Below, piece by piece: positions 50,675-58,821 of a DNA stretch of 64,000 nucleotides. Source of the stretch: Sulfuricurvum sp. IAE1 (GTDB taxonomy: Bacteria; Campylobacterota; Campylobacteria; Campylobacterales; Sulfurimonadaceae); contig NZ_SLTI01000060.1 of NCBI RefSeq assembly GCF_004347735.1, positions 1 through 64,000 of the forward strand, read 5' to 3'. The position numbers were made by a program, and so were the translations under genes. Position 1 is the stretch's first letter, and every line of letters begins with the position of its first letter. The notes below the pieces were generated by a model. It was not told the origin of the DNA and ran no database searches. It was given only the letters and a program-made list of their open reading frames with translations.

Positions 50675-52132
50675 ATGGCAGTGAAATACAGGGGAAAAGT
50701 GCTCCGTTACGATGAAAGCAAAGGGGAAGGTTCGGTTGTAACGAATACGGGAGAGGTCTATCCTTTCCGGATTGCGGGCTGGGAAGAGATCGACGTTCTC
50801 CCCGAAGCCGATATTGCCGTAACGTTCGAAGAAAGCGGCGGCGACGCGACGGTTATACGGGCCGTCCGTAACGAGAGCGGGCAGGTGCAAATACGCAAAG
50901 AGGCCGTCGCCCCGGGAGATGAGTTTGAAGAAGCGGTGACCACCGAAAGCGTTATACACGAGTATTTCAGCGGGATCCATCATGAGATATCGCAGTACGC
51001 GTCGTACGAAAAAGTTCCGCACGGCATCGATTTTTTAAAGCTGCGCCGATTTTTAATGACCACGTACAACAACCTTGTCGATATGGATTTGGAGCTCAAA
51101 CATACCGAAATTGCGGGAATTACGCGGGATTTGATGCGGCTGAGCGAGATCTATGACGGGTTCACGCAGCGCTCCAGACACATCAAAAAAGCGTTTTACG
51201 AACTCTTTTTGAACCGTAACGACGAGTTTCAAAAAGCGCAGCATAAACTTGAATCCAACAAGGAATCGATCGCCAAACACGACATCAACATCGCCGTCGC
51301 CGAGGGGGCGATGGCGAAACTCGAAAATATCCTCAAAAAGCTTCCTGAAACCTCCGAGAAATACCCTCTGGCGGTTGCCAAAATGACAAGTGTACGTTCA
51401 AAAGCGGTCGATGCCATCCATCTTAAGCGCGAGCTGGAAGAGGAGAATTTCCGTCTGGCGCAGTTCATCGACATGATTATCACCGAAAACGAAGAGAGCT
51501 TCCGTTCCAAATACGTCGTTCAGGCGAGGCGTTTCGAAGAAAAGATTACCCGTTTGCTTGACAAGCTGGCTTATTCATTCGACCTCACCCTCTGGAAAAA
51601 AGCCCGCGCCTCAAAAGCGATCCGTGAGTATTTCCGGCGTTCCAATATTACCGGGCAGCTCTCGAGCCTCACGTATCTGAGATATTATCTCAACTCGCTG
51701 AATACCGACAAGCTTTCAGACGAAAACCGGGCACTGTTCGATTTGATTCCGCATCTTGAATCGCTGCAGCGGCGCAGCATCGTCTATCTGGGATGCGAGG
51801 AACATCATGCGCATCGGATTAAAAAAGCGATTCTCTCCTCCGACAAACATTCGGATGTGACGATGACGCTGGAGGCGGAAAAAGCGGTGGCACGAATCAA
51901 AAAAGAGCTTCCGGACTATATTTTTATCGATCAGAAAGCCGATTTCAAATCGGTGATCAAGGTCTTGCGGATGATGGGGAACGCCGATGAAGTCGATATC
52001 GTGCTGCTGGTCGATACGGTTTCGGCGTCGATGAAAGAACAGGCCGAAAAAATCCATATCAATCACCTGCTGGAGACCCGTACGACGACGCACGCGCTTC
52101 ATCAGGCGCTCGAAGGGATTCTAAAACGCTAA
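50675..52132 (+). CDS. Uncharacterised protein: OB/cold-shock-like N-terminus, coiled coil, receiver-like C-terminus
   Basis: The protein is 485 residues. The N-terminus (AVKYRGKVLRYDESKGEGSV, then TGEVYPFRIAGWEEI) looks like a cold-shock or OB fold reading a G-x-I-x-x-Y-x-x-x-K-G-x-G pattern. Residues about 110-345 are helical and rich in Glu, Lys and Arg, probably a coiled-coil or four-helix region. The last 115 residues (RRSIVYLGCEEHHAHRIKKA, PDYIFIDQKADFKSVIKVLR) resemble a receiver domain with an Asp at the usual phosphorylation strand (FID). No transmembrane segment is present. GGGAG lies about 12 nt before the ATG. The combination suggests nucleic-acid sensing or signalling, which is inference; the family is unknown to me. 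Confidence 0.6.
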   Translation: MAVKYRGKVLRYDESKGEGSVVTNTGEVYPFRIAGWEEIDVLPEADIAVTFEESGGDATVIRAVRNESGQVQIRKEAVAPGDEFEEAVTTESVIHEYFSGIHHEISQYASYEKVPHGIDFLKLRRFLMTTYNNLVDMDLELKHTEIAGITRDLMRLSEIYDGFTQRSRHIKKAFYELFLNRNDEFQKAQHKLESNKESIAKHDINIAVAEGAMAKLENILKKLPETSEKYPLAVAKMTSVRSKAVDAIHLKRELEEENFRLAQFIDMIITENEESFRSKYVVQARRFEEKITRLLDKLAYSFDLTLWKKARASKAIREYFRRSNITGQLSSLTYLRYYLNSLNTDKLSDENRALFDLIPHLESLQRRSIVYLGCEEHHAHRIKKAILSSDKHSDVTMTLEAEKAVARIKKELPDYIFIDQKADFKSVIKVLRMMGNADEVDIVLLVDTVSASMKEQAEKIHINHLLETRTTTHALHQALEGILKR

Positions 52133-52141
52133 ACCGGAGGG

Positions 52142-52166
52142 ATAAGCCGCCCGAACGGGGGCTTAT
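52142..52166. terminator. Bidirectional hairpin terminator
   Basis: ATAAGCC (52142-52148) pairs with GGCTTAT (52160-52166), and inside it CCC/GGG closes a GAAC loop, with one bulged G. It lies between two convergent genes (ending 52132 and 52169). Only a short T-run follows on the plus side (GATTATTT). Confidence 0.6.
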
Positions 52167-52168
52167 GA

Positions 52169-52483
52169 TTATTTGACGAAACTGCAGCAGTAGTCGCTGA
52201 TGGTTGCCACTTTGAGGTGGAATGCGCTGTTGGCGGGGACTTCGAAGCTTTGCGGTCCTTTGACTGAAATCCAAGCGTCCGAACCGGGAAGCTGAACCTC
52301 CATCTCTCCGGTCATGATCTCCATGATCTCTTTATCGCCGGTGTTGAACGTGTACTCTCCCGGGAGCATGATGCCGAGCGTTTTGACGCTTCCGTCGTCG
52401 AAACGGACGGTACGGCTGGTGACTTTGCCGTCGAAATAGACGTTGGCATTTTTGTCGATGGTGACATTGGCGAATTGTGACAT
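52169..52483 (-). CDS. ppnP: Pyrimidine/purine nucleoside phosphorylase
   Basis: The protein is 104 residues, a small cupin of the DUF1255/YaiE family. [35 protein letters not shown] and [20 protein letters not shown] match Escherichia coli PpnP, which phosphorolyses several nucleosides. AGGAA lies upstream of the ATG, and a minus-strand TATAAT (52517-52512) overlaps the end of the gene before it, so it has its own promoter. Confidence 0.9.
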   Translation of the reverse strand: MSQFANVTIDKNANVYFDGKVTSRTVRFDDGSVKTLGIMLPGEYTFNTGDKEIMEIMTGEMEVQLPGSDAWISVKGPQSFEVPANSAFHLKVATISDYCCSFVK

Positions 52484-52512
52484 GAAGTTCCTTTCTGAAT
52501 TGCGTAAGCGAA

Positions 52513-52731
52513 TTATAGCGGGTTGATCTCTTTCTTGATCTTTTTGGGAAGATGGGCGAAAGGGAAGTCGGAGACGACAGTGCTCACGTTCCCCTCTTTG
52601 ATTTCGACTTCGATCTCCATCGTGTCACGGTTGAGCGAGAGAAGCGTGATGTGGCGTCCACCTTCTTCGTAGCTGATCTGGCGGGGTCTGAGCTGAACGA
52701 TCGGATTGCGTCGGCGCGGTTTAAATCCCAT
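52513..52731 (-). CDS. Small conserved-looking protein of unknown function
   Basis: The protein is 72 residues from ATG 52731, which overlaps the stop of cvfB by 11 bp. [20 protein letters not shown] starts basic, followed by [19 protein letters not shown] and a tail [17 protein letters not shown]. It is probably a soluble beta-rich protein that is co-translated with CvfB. I do not recognise a family. Confidence 0.6.
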   Translation of the reverse strand: MGFKPRRRNPIVQLRPRQISYEEGGRHITLLSLNRDTMEIEVEIKEGNVSTVVSDFPFAHLPKKIKKEINPL

Positions 52732-53560
52732 AGATGCCGTTCTCCTTGACAATGATTTTTTGATCGCCGACGAGCTGCGTCAGGGCCGCTTTGAAATTTT
52801 TCTTGCTCAGGCCGAATGTTTTTTGAATCAGTTCGGGATCGGTTTTGGAATTGTAGGGGAGCATGCCGCCGTTGGCTTGCAGCATCGCATACACCTTGTC
52901 GGCAGCACCCGAAGCTTTGGCTTTGCCGGTCATCTGGAGCGATAGGTCGAGCTTGCCGTCGGGGCGCAGCTGTTTGACATACCCTTCCTTGATCTGTCCG
53001 ATCCGCACTTCCTCAAAAATTTCGTTGGCGTAGATCATCCCCTCAAAGCGGTGATCGACGATTGCCTTGTATCCCAGGGGCGTTTTGGCGATAATCATGA
53101 AAGTGACGGGAGTGTTGGGGTAAAAATCCCTCGGCGGGGCCTCAAGGCCGCCGGTGATTTTTTCGGTTCCCACCAGCCGTCCGGTCTGTTCGTCGCGGAT
53201 GACTCTCACCAGCCGTTTTTCGCCGACGGAGAACGGACGTTTCTGAAGCGCTTTGGGGACAAAAAGGTCTTTCATGAGCCCCCAGTCGACGAAGGCGCCG
53301 ATAGGGGTCGTGTCGACGACTTCCAAAAAGGCGATTTCGCCGAGCATCGCTTTGGGAGAGAGCGTCGTAGCGACGGGGCGGTCTTCGCTGTCGGTATAGA
53401 CGAAAACGTCGATGGTGTCGCCGACGTGCATGGCGTCGGTGACGTACTGGTTGGGCAAGAGGACGTCATTGCCGTCGAGGGCTTTTAAAAAAAGGCCCGG
53501 AACGGTTGAACGGTCGATAACGAGGGTATTGATTTCCCCCATGTGCAGTGTTTCATTCAT
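52721..53560 (-). CDS. S1-type RNA-binding protein, CvfB family
   Basis: The protein is 279 residues from ATG 53560. VGDTIDVFVYTDSEDRPVAT with MLGEIAFLEVVDTTPIGAFV and DWGLMKDLFVPKALQ, then YKAIVDHRFEGMIYANEIFE, are the S1-like repeats of CvfB (conserved virulence factor B), and the final LIQKTFGLSKKNFKAALTQL is its winged-helix end. CvfB binds RNA and affects virulence genes in Staphylococcus; here the role is unknown. The minus-strand -10 (53573-53568) lies so close that the mRNA may start at or just before the ATG; ATG 53542 is an alternative start. Confidence 0.85.
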   Translation of the reverse strand: MNETLHMGEINTLVIDRSTVPGLFLKALDGNDVLLPNQYVTDAMHVGDTIDVFVYTDSEDRPVATTLSPKAMLGEIAFLEVVDTTPIGAFVDWGLMKDLFVPKALQKRPFSVGEKRLVRVIRDEQTGRLVGTEKITGGLEAPPRDFYPNTPVTFMIIAKTPLGYKAIVDHRFEGMIYANEIFEEVRIGQIKEGYVKQLRPDGKLDLSLQMTGKAKASGAADKVYAMLQANGGMLPYNSKTDPELIQKTFGLSKKNFKAALTQLVGDQKIIVKENGIYGI

Positions 53561-53563
53561 GGG

Positions 53564-53573
53564 TATAATTATA
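53564..53573. promoter_or_regulatory. Palindromic shared -10 element of a divergent promoter
   Basis: TATAATTATA is self-complementary, so TATAAT reads on both strands: 53564-53569 (plus, toward the SDR gene) and 53573-53568 (minus, toward cvfB). The plus start lies 30 bp further on, with GGGAG before ATG 53600. The minus start is only about 4 bp after the box. Confidence 0.65.
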
Positions 53574-53599
53574 TCGACAATTACCTTGCGGGAGTAGCG

Positions 53600-54352
53600 A
53601 TGCGGATAGTGATTACGGGAGCCAGCAGCGGATTGGGGGAAGCCCTTGCGCTCCATTATGCGAAAGAGGGGCATTCGCTGGTACTCATCGCCCGTCGCGC
53701 CGATCGGCTCGAAGCGGTTGCGGAACAATGCCGCAGAGCAGGAGCGGAGGTTGAGACGATCGAAGCCGATGTGACCGATTTCGGGCGGATGCGCCAGATC
53801 GGCGAAATGTTGGCAAACGATCGTATCGATCGGATCATTCTCAATGCCGGGATGTCGCTCGGACACGGCGGCGGAGTAACACCGTTTGAGGATTTCGAGC
53901 GGCTGTTTGCGACGAACTTTCTGAGCGTCCATGCCCTGCTCGAACCGACAATTCCCAAATTGACGGAGCAAAAAAAGGGGGAAATCGTTTTCATCTCTTC
54001 GCTCGCATCGCTGCTGAGTATGCCTACCTCGATCGCTTACAGCAGTTCCAAACGGGCCCTCAACGCCTATGCCGAAGGGCTGCATTATCAGCTTTCGCCG
54101 CATGGGATAAAGGTCATGACGATCATGCCCGGATTCATCGATTCGGAGATGACGCAGAAAAATCGGTTTAAAATGCCGTTTTTCATGTCAACCGAGGAAG
54201 GGGTGAGGCGGATCGTACGTGCGATCGGGCGACAAAAACACCGATACGCGTTCCCTTTTAGGTTTTACTTAATGATACGAATTGTCTCGATGCTTCCGCA
54301 ACCCTTAAGAGACAAAATAGTACACTTCACAAATTTTAAAAAGGGCGCTTAA
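53600..54352 (+). CDS. SDR-family oxidoreductase (DltE/YbbO-like)
   Basis: The protein is 250 residues. VITGASSGLGEALALHYAKE is the cofactor motif, ILNAGMSLGHGGGV the NAG strand, and SIAYSSSKRALNAYAEGLHY carries the catalytic Tyr-Lys. FIDSEMTQKNRFKMPFFMS and a hydrophobic C-terminal part (FRFYLMIRIVSML) are typical of this subgroup, which may bind membranes or lipid-like substrates. The ATG has GGGAG upstream. The frame is open further upstream in the promoter, which has no signals. Confidence 0.82.
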   Translation: MRIVITGASSGLGEALALHYAKEGHSLVLIARRADRLEAVAEQCRRAGAEVETIEADVTDFGRMRQIGEMLANDRIDRIILNAGMSLGHGGGVTPFEDFERLFATNFLSVHALLEPTIPKLTEQKKGEIVFISSLASLLSMPTSIAYSSSKRALNAYAEGLHYQLSPHGIKVMTIMPGFIDSEMTQKNRFKMPFFMSTEEGVRRIVRAIGRQKHRYAFPFRFYLMIRIVSMLPQPLRDKIVHFTNFKKGA

Positions 54353-54377
54353 GCCTGCTAAAGCGGAGAAGAATCCG

Positions 54378-56453
54378 ATGGTCATAGACAGCGTATGTAC
54401 CTATTGCGGTGTGGGATGCGATATTTCCGCTGAAGTCGAAGACAACAAGGTCCAAAAGATTTTTGCCAAGGAAGAGGGGACGGTTTCCCAGGGAAGACTT
54501 TGCATCAAAGGGAAACAGGGCTGGGATTTCATGACCCATTCAAAGCGGCTGCGGAACGCACGCGTGCGCAAATCATTCCTCGCCAAAAACGCCGCGCTGT
54601 TTGCCGATCTGGATATGGATTACCTCGAGCCCGTCGGGACAGAATGGTACGAAATCAGCTACAACAGCGCCTATGAGCTGGCCGCTCGGAAACTGCGGGC
54701 CATTACCGATCAGTACGGTTCGCACGCGTTCGCAGCGATCGGAGGGGCGCGGACGAGCTGCGAGAGCTCATACCTTTTCCAGCATTTCACCCGTCACGTC
54801 GTCGGTTCGCCGCACGTGGACAATTGTGCCCGTGTCTGCCACTCCCCGTCGCTGAAAGGGATGCGCACCACGATCGGGGAGGGTGCGGCAACCAACCCGT
54901 TTGACGACATCTACGAGACCGAGTATATGGTAGCGATGGGGACCAATACGACCGAGGGGCATCCGATCGTGGCCAACCGGATGCTTGACGTCATCAAGAA
55001 CAAAGGGGTGGAACTGGCCGTTCTCGACGTCCGCCGCATCCAGCTCTCGAAATCGGCAAGCGAGCACCTGAGCATCCCTTATGAAGCCAACCTGATGGTG
55101 CTGAACATGCTCGCTTACGTCATCATCAGCGAAAATCTCGTCAATACGGAGTTCGTCAACGCGCGGACGAAGGGGTACGAGGAGTACAAAAACGCAATTC
55201 TTGCCGATCCCTATGCCAATCCTGATTTCTTTTTGGGGCTTCCCGGTTATGAACCGCTTGCTGAAGAGGTGCGCACGGTTGCGCGCAAATACGCGACCCG
55301 TAAAAGCCTTTTCTTCTGGGGGCTTGGAATAACCGAACACCTGGACGGATCGTATGCGGTGATGGCGATTACCCATCTGGCGATGCTCACCGGAAACATC
55401 GGAAAGCGGGGGGCGGGACTGATGCCGCTGCGCGGTCAGAACAACGTCCAGGGGACGTGCGATGTGGGAATGCTCCCTTATTACGCCCCCGATTATCAGC
55501 CCCCCAAGGAAGTCGGGATGATGACCCCAGACCTGATCGACGCGATGGGGCGGGGCGAAATTAAAGCCCTGTTCAATATCAGCGAAGACATTGCCCACAT
55601 TCACCCCAACCAGAACAAAATCCATTCGGCCCTCGGGAATCTGGAACTCCTGATCGTGAACGAACTGTTCGACAACGAGATCACCAAATTCGCAGATATC
55701 GTCTTCGGGGTCAAGAGCGCCTATGAGAAAACGGGCGTTTACGTCAATGCCGAGCGGCGTCTGCATCTTTCGCAGCCGCTGGTCAACGTGACGATGCCCG
55801 ATGACTGGGAGGTGATCGCCGAAATCTCCAAGCGCTACGGCACGGATCTTGGGGTCAACAGCCCTCGGGACGTGTGGGAACGGGTCCGCGTCGATGCGCC
55901 GCTCCGTTTTGGCGGGGCAAGTTACGAAAAGCTCGAAGCTGCGCGCTTAAGCGGTCTTCAGTGGCCGGTACAGGAAGAAGACCTCCCGGTGCTCCATATC
56001 GATGCGTTCCGGACAAAAGACGGGTTGGGTTCGTTCCGTTACAAGCAGTACGAACCGCGCGGGCAGGTTCAGGAACTCCTCGAACGTCAGGGGCATGATG
56101 GATATTACCTGACGACGGGGCGGGTGCTCGTCCATTACAATAACGCGGCACAGACGAATATGTGCGAAAAACTCCACCGTTCGCACGACGAGGACATCCT
56201 CCTCGTCAGCGTCGACGATGCCGATTTTTTCGAATACAAGGATTTCGTGGTTTTGAGGAGCGAGTACGGACAAAGTGCTCCGCTGCGTGTCAAAGTGAGT
56301 ACGACAATCAAAAAAGGGACGATGTTCACCACATTTCATCATGCAAAGAGCCGGATCAATTTCCTCTTCGGAGACGAATGCGACGAACTGATCCGTACCG
56401 CACGGTTCAAATCGGTCAAAGTCGAGGTCCTCAAGCCCGACTACCTGGAGTAA
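54378..56453 (+). CDS. Formate dehydrogenase-like molybdopterin oxidoreductase (Cys form), cytoplasmic
   Basis: The protein is 691 residues. Cys7, Cys10, Cys14 and Cys42 (VCTYCGVGC, GRLCIKG) hold a [4Fe-4S] cluster. NCARVCHSPSLKGMRTTIGE has Cys154 where FdhF has selenocysteine, followed by the catalytic His155. GQNNVQGTCDVGMLP and SAADVILP-type region (FADIVFGVKSAYEKTGVYVN) bind the bis-MGD cofactor. It has no Tat signal peptide, so it is cytoplasmic, and no partner subunit (FdhB, hydrogenase) lies nearby. It may oxidise formate or reduce CO2, or may act on another substrate such as an assimilatory nitrate-type reaction; the arrangement around the Cys-His pair favours formate. Confidence 0.8.
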   Translation: MVIDSVCTYCGVGCDISAEVEDNKVQKIFAKEEGTVSQGRLCIKGKQGWDFMTHSKRLRNARVRKSFLAKNAALFADLDMDYLEPVGTEWYEISYNSAYELAARKLRAITDQYGSHAFAAIGGARTSCESSYLFQHFTRHVVGSPHVDNCARVCHSPSLKGMRTTIGEGAATNPFDDIYETEYMVAMGTNTTEGHPIVANRMLDVIKNKGVELAVLDVRRIQLSKSASEHLSIPYEANLMVLNMLAYVIISENLVNTEFVNARTKGYEEYKNAILADPYANPDFFLGLPGYEPLAEEVRTVARKYATRKSLFFWGLGITEHLDGSYAVMAITHLAMLTGNIGKRGAGLMPLRGQNNVQGTCDVGMLPYYAPDYQPPKEVGMMTPDLIDAMGRGEIKALFNISEDIAHIHPNQNKIHSALGNLELLIVNELFDNEITKFADIVFGVKSAYEKTGVYVNAERRLHLSQPLVNVTMPDDWEVIAEISKRYGTDLGVNSPRDVWERVRVDAPLRFGGASYEKLEAARLSGLQWPVQEEDLPVLHIDAFRTKDGLGSFRYKQYEPRGQVQELLERQGHDGYYLTTGRVLVHYNNAAQTNMCEKLHRSHDEDILLVSVDDADFFEYKDFVVLRSEYGQSAPLRVKVSTTIKKGTMFTTFHHAKSRINFLFGDECDELIRTARFKSVKVEVLKPDYLE

Positions 56454-56456
56454 CCC

Positions 56457-56792
56457 GTGCATACCCGCGCGATAGGCAATGCGGCCGAAGAGCGCGGGTG
56501 CGACTATCTCCGCAGCAGGGGGCTGCGGATTATTGACCGCAACGTCTACAACCGCTTCGGCGAAATCGACATTATCGCGATACAGGGGAACGTGCTTCGC
56601 TTCGTCGAAGTGAAAAGCGCCCGTTCCTACGAACAGGCGGTTCACAATATCACTCCCGCGAAACTGTCCAAACTGAACCGCGCGATACAGTCGTACCTGC
56701 AGCAAAAAAGGCTGAACCTCGATTACTGCGTCGACGCATTGATCGTTTGGGAAGAGGGTATCGAATGGATCGAAAATATCACTCTGGGCTGA
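56457..56792 (+). CDS. YraN/UPF0102 family protein
   Basis: The protein is 111 residues with a GTG start; GGAG at the end of the preceding gene is 6 nt away. GNAAEERGCDYLRSRGLRII, NRFGEIDIIAIQGNVLRFVE with VKSARS is the endonuclease-like core of this family (Glu, Asp and a VEVK-like motif). Its biochemical role is unsettled. The 3' end overlaps the convergent GGDEF/EAL gene by 14 bp. Confidence 0.9.
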   Translation: MHTRAIGNAAEERGCDYLRSRGLRIIDRNVYNRFGEIDIIAIQGNVLRFVEVKSARSYEQAVHNITPAKLSKLNRAIQSYLQQKRLNLDYCVDALIVWEEGIEWIENITLG

Positions 56793-58821
56793 GCGGAAGA
56801 GGAGAAGGTTCGTAAAAATAAAATCCCTGGGCCGCATCGATCCCGAGGGATCGGACGATCTGCGCCACCGCTTCGTTATGGACGAATTCGGCCACCGTTT
56901 CGATGGATGCGGCACGGGTAAAGTTGACGATCGTCTGAACGATCGTGACCGCTTTGGAATCGTTGTCGAGATGGCGGATCAGTGAGCCGTCGATTTTGAT
57001 AATATCGACGGCAAGATTGAGGATGCGGGCAAAATTAGAATAGCCGCTTCCGAAATCGTCGATCGCGATCCGGCACCCGTAGCGGCGTACATGGGCGATG
57101 AATTCAAGCGTCCCTTCGTATCGCTCGATCGCCTCGCTCTCCAGGATTTCGAAAATAATTCTTTTCCCGATCCCTTCATGCTTTTCCAGCAGTTGCGTGA
57201 TGAGTTCAACCGTTTCATTGTTTTCGATATCGTCGATCGAGAGATTGATCGAAAAATTCCCTGTACGGGAGGCGATGATCGCGAAGCTTTTGGAAATAAT
57301 GATACGCGAAAGGGGGTTGTAAAGCCGCGATTCCTTGGCGACGTGCAAATAGGGATAGATGGAGCGGACCTCGCCGTCTTTCATGACGATGCGCGCCAAC
57401 ACTTCGTGTTTCGCCGCCATCCCCGATGAGAGAGCGACGATCGGTTGAAAATAGGGGATGACCCGGTCTTCTTCGAGCGCTTCACGAAGTTCTTTGGCTT
57501 TGGTGACGTTCTCTTCGATCACCTGGCGAAGATTGAGCCCTTCGTGATAGAAGATGGGGTTGTGCTGCTGTTTGCTTTTGAGCGCCATATCGGCGTTTTC
57601 GAGAAGGGGCGCTATGTTCGATGCCGCGACGGTGATCGAAGGGGTGCGGACTTCCCCGTCGATGACGATCGGCTCGCGCGGAAACAGATGCAGCACGCTT
57701 TTTGCCGCTTCTTCGAGGGGAAGAAGGGGACTTTCTTCGAAAAGGATACCGAAATCGTCGGCCCCAAGGCGGTAGTAGGAAACATGGTTTCCGGCAAATC
57801 CCATCGTTTTGATCCGCCGCGCCGTTTCGATCAGCAGACGGTCCCCTTCCTGAACGCCGTAAAAATCGTTGTAATGCTTGAATTTGTTGATGTTGATCAG
57901 GATGAGAGACAGTTTACGGGACGCGTGGCGTATTTTCTCTTCGTAGGCTTTGCGGTTGCGCAGGCGGGTCAGTGGATCACGGCGTGCCTCCTTTTCGCTG
58001 CGGATGAGAAAAAAGGTGATCAGCCCGATGCTGATGATGAACAATGCGACCAGCAGATAGGAAAAATAGTTGATCAGTTGCAGTTCGCTGTCCGACTCGT
58101 TCAGGAACGTTTCATTGCTGCGGTGGAGGGAACGGATGACTTGGGGATCGTTGATCTCCTCGAGATGGCGGACGTAGCGGGGAAAATACTCCTCGATGAC
58201 CCTGAAATGGGCGATCGAACGCTCAAGAAGGTCATTTTTCAGCGGATCGTTCAGGCGATTTTTCGATAAAGAGGTGATCGAAGCGTTCAGCGAGGCGATC
58301 AGCTGCGCGTCCATCCCGTTTTTTGCGAGGAGAATGGCTCCGCTGATACGGCTGATTTCGCGAAAGAGTTCCTGTTCCGCCGCGTTAGCGGCTTTAAGGG
58401 CGAAAAGGCGGTTTTGCAGGGCCAAAATCGCGGCGGTCGAATTTTTAATGACCGTGTTGACGGTTTGAAAATCGTAAATCGCCTGCACTTTGACATCGAA
58501 CGCTTCGGCATGGGTGCGCAGCTGCCCGAGGGTTTCGGGGTGGCCGTCGGCGATATGGGGGTTGCGCAGCAGGGCATCGATTTTGCGGTCGATCAAAGCG
58601 ATCTTCCGATTAACGTCGTCTTGGTTGGTATAGAGAAAAAAGGTGTTGTGGAGGATCTGGTAATCGAGCCGTTTGTGGGCCGTTTCGATCTCTTTGAACG
58701 ACAGTTCGATCGCATTGCGGTGGACGAAATAACGGTTGGAAAACGATTTGAACAAAAACAGGGCACTCAATGCACTCAGGCCAAGGATGACGGTGAGGAT
58801 CAGCTTGAACGAGAGTTTCAT
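56779..58821 (-). CDS. GGDEF/EAL protein with N-terminal sensor, probable c-di-GMP phosphodiesterase
   Basis: The protein is 680 residues. Two hydrophobic helices (LILTVILGLSALSALFLF near the start; YFSYLLVALFIISIGLITFF near 245) frame a helical periplasmic sensor region. A GGDEF-like domain follows with a degenerate site (LGADDFG), so cyclase activity is doubtful. The EAL domain keeps its catalytic residues: the Glu of HEVLARI, Asn in INLSIDDI, Glu in FEILES, the IDDFGSGY pair, Lys of IKIDGS, the Glu of VAEFVH and Gln of AAQGFYF. It is thus probably an active phosphodiesterase that lowers c-di-GMP. It overlaps the peroxidase stop by 4 bp (ATGA), so it is co-transcribed with that gene. Confidence 0.85.
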   Translation of the reverse strand: MKLSFKLILTVILGLSALSALFLFKSFSNRYFVHRNAIELSFKEIETAHKRLDYQILHNTFFLYTNQDDVNRKIALIDRKIDALLRNPHIADGHPETLGQLRTHAEAFDVKVQAIYDFQTVNTVIKNSTAAILALQNRLFALKAANAAEQELFREISRISGAILLAKNGMDAQLIASLNASITSLSKNRLNDPLKNDLLERSIAHFRVIEEYFPRYVRHLEEINDPQVIRSLHRSNETFLNESDSELQLINYFSYLLVALFIISIGLITFFLIRSEKEARRDPLTRLRNRKAYEEKIRHASRKLSLILININKFKHYNDFYGVQEGDRLLIETARRIKTMGFAGNHVSYYRLGADDFGILFEESPLLPLEEAAKSVLHLFPREPIVIDGEVRTPSITVAASNIAPLLENADMALKSKQQHNPIFYHEGLNLRQVIEENVTKAKELREALEEDRVIPYFQPIVALSSGMAAKHEVLARIVMKDGEVRSIYPYLHVAKESRLYNPLSRIIISKSFAIIASRTGNFSINLSIDDIENNETVELITQLLEKHEGIGKRIIFEILESEAIERYEGTLEFIAHVRRYGCRIAIDDFGSGYSNFARILNLAVDIIKIDGSLIRHLDNDSKAVTIVQTIVNFTRAASIETVAEFVHNEAVAQIVRSLGIDAAQGFYFYEPSPLPLSPE

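Noticed and set aside
54768-55766. A 332-codon minus-strand frame within the molybdoenzyme gene
   Set aside because: It is antisense to an intact oxidoreductase with all its cofactor motifs and has no start signal.
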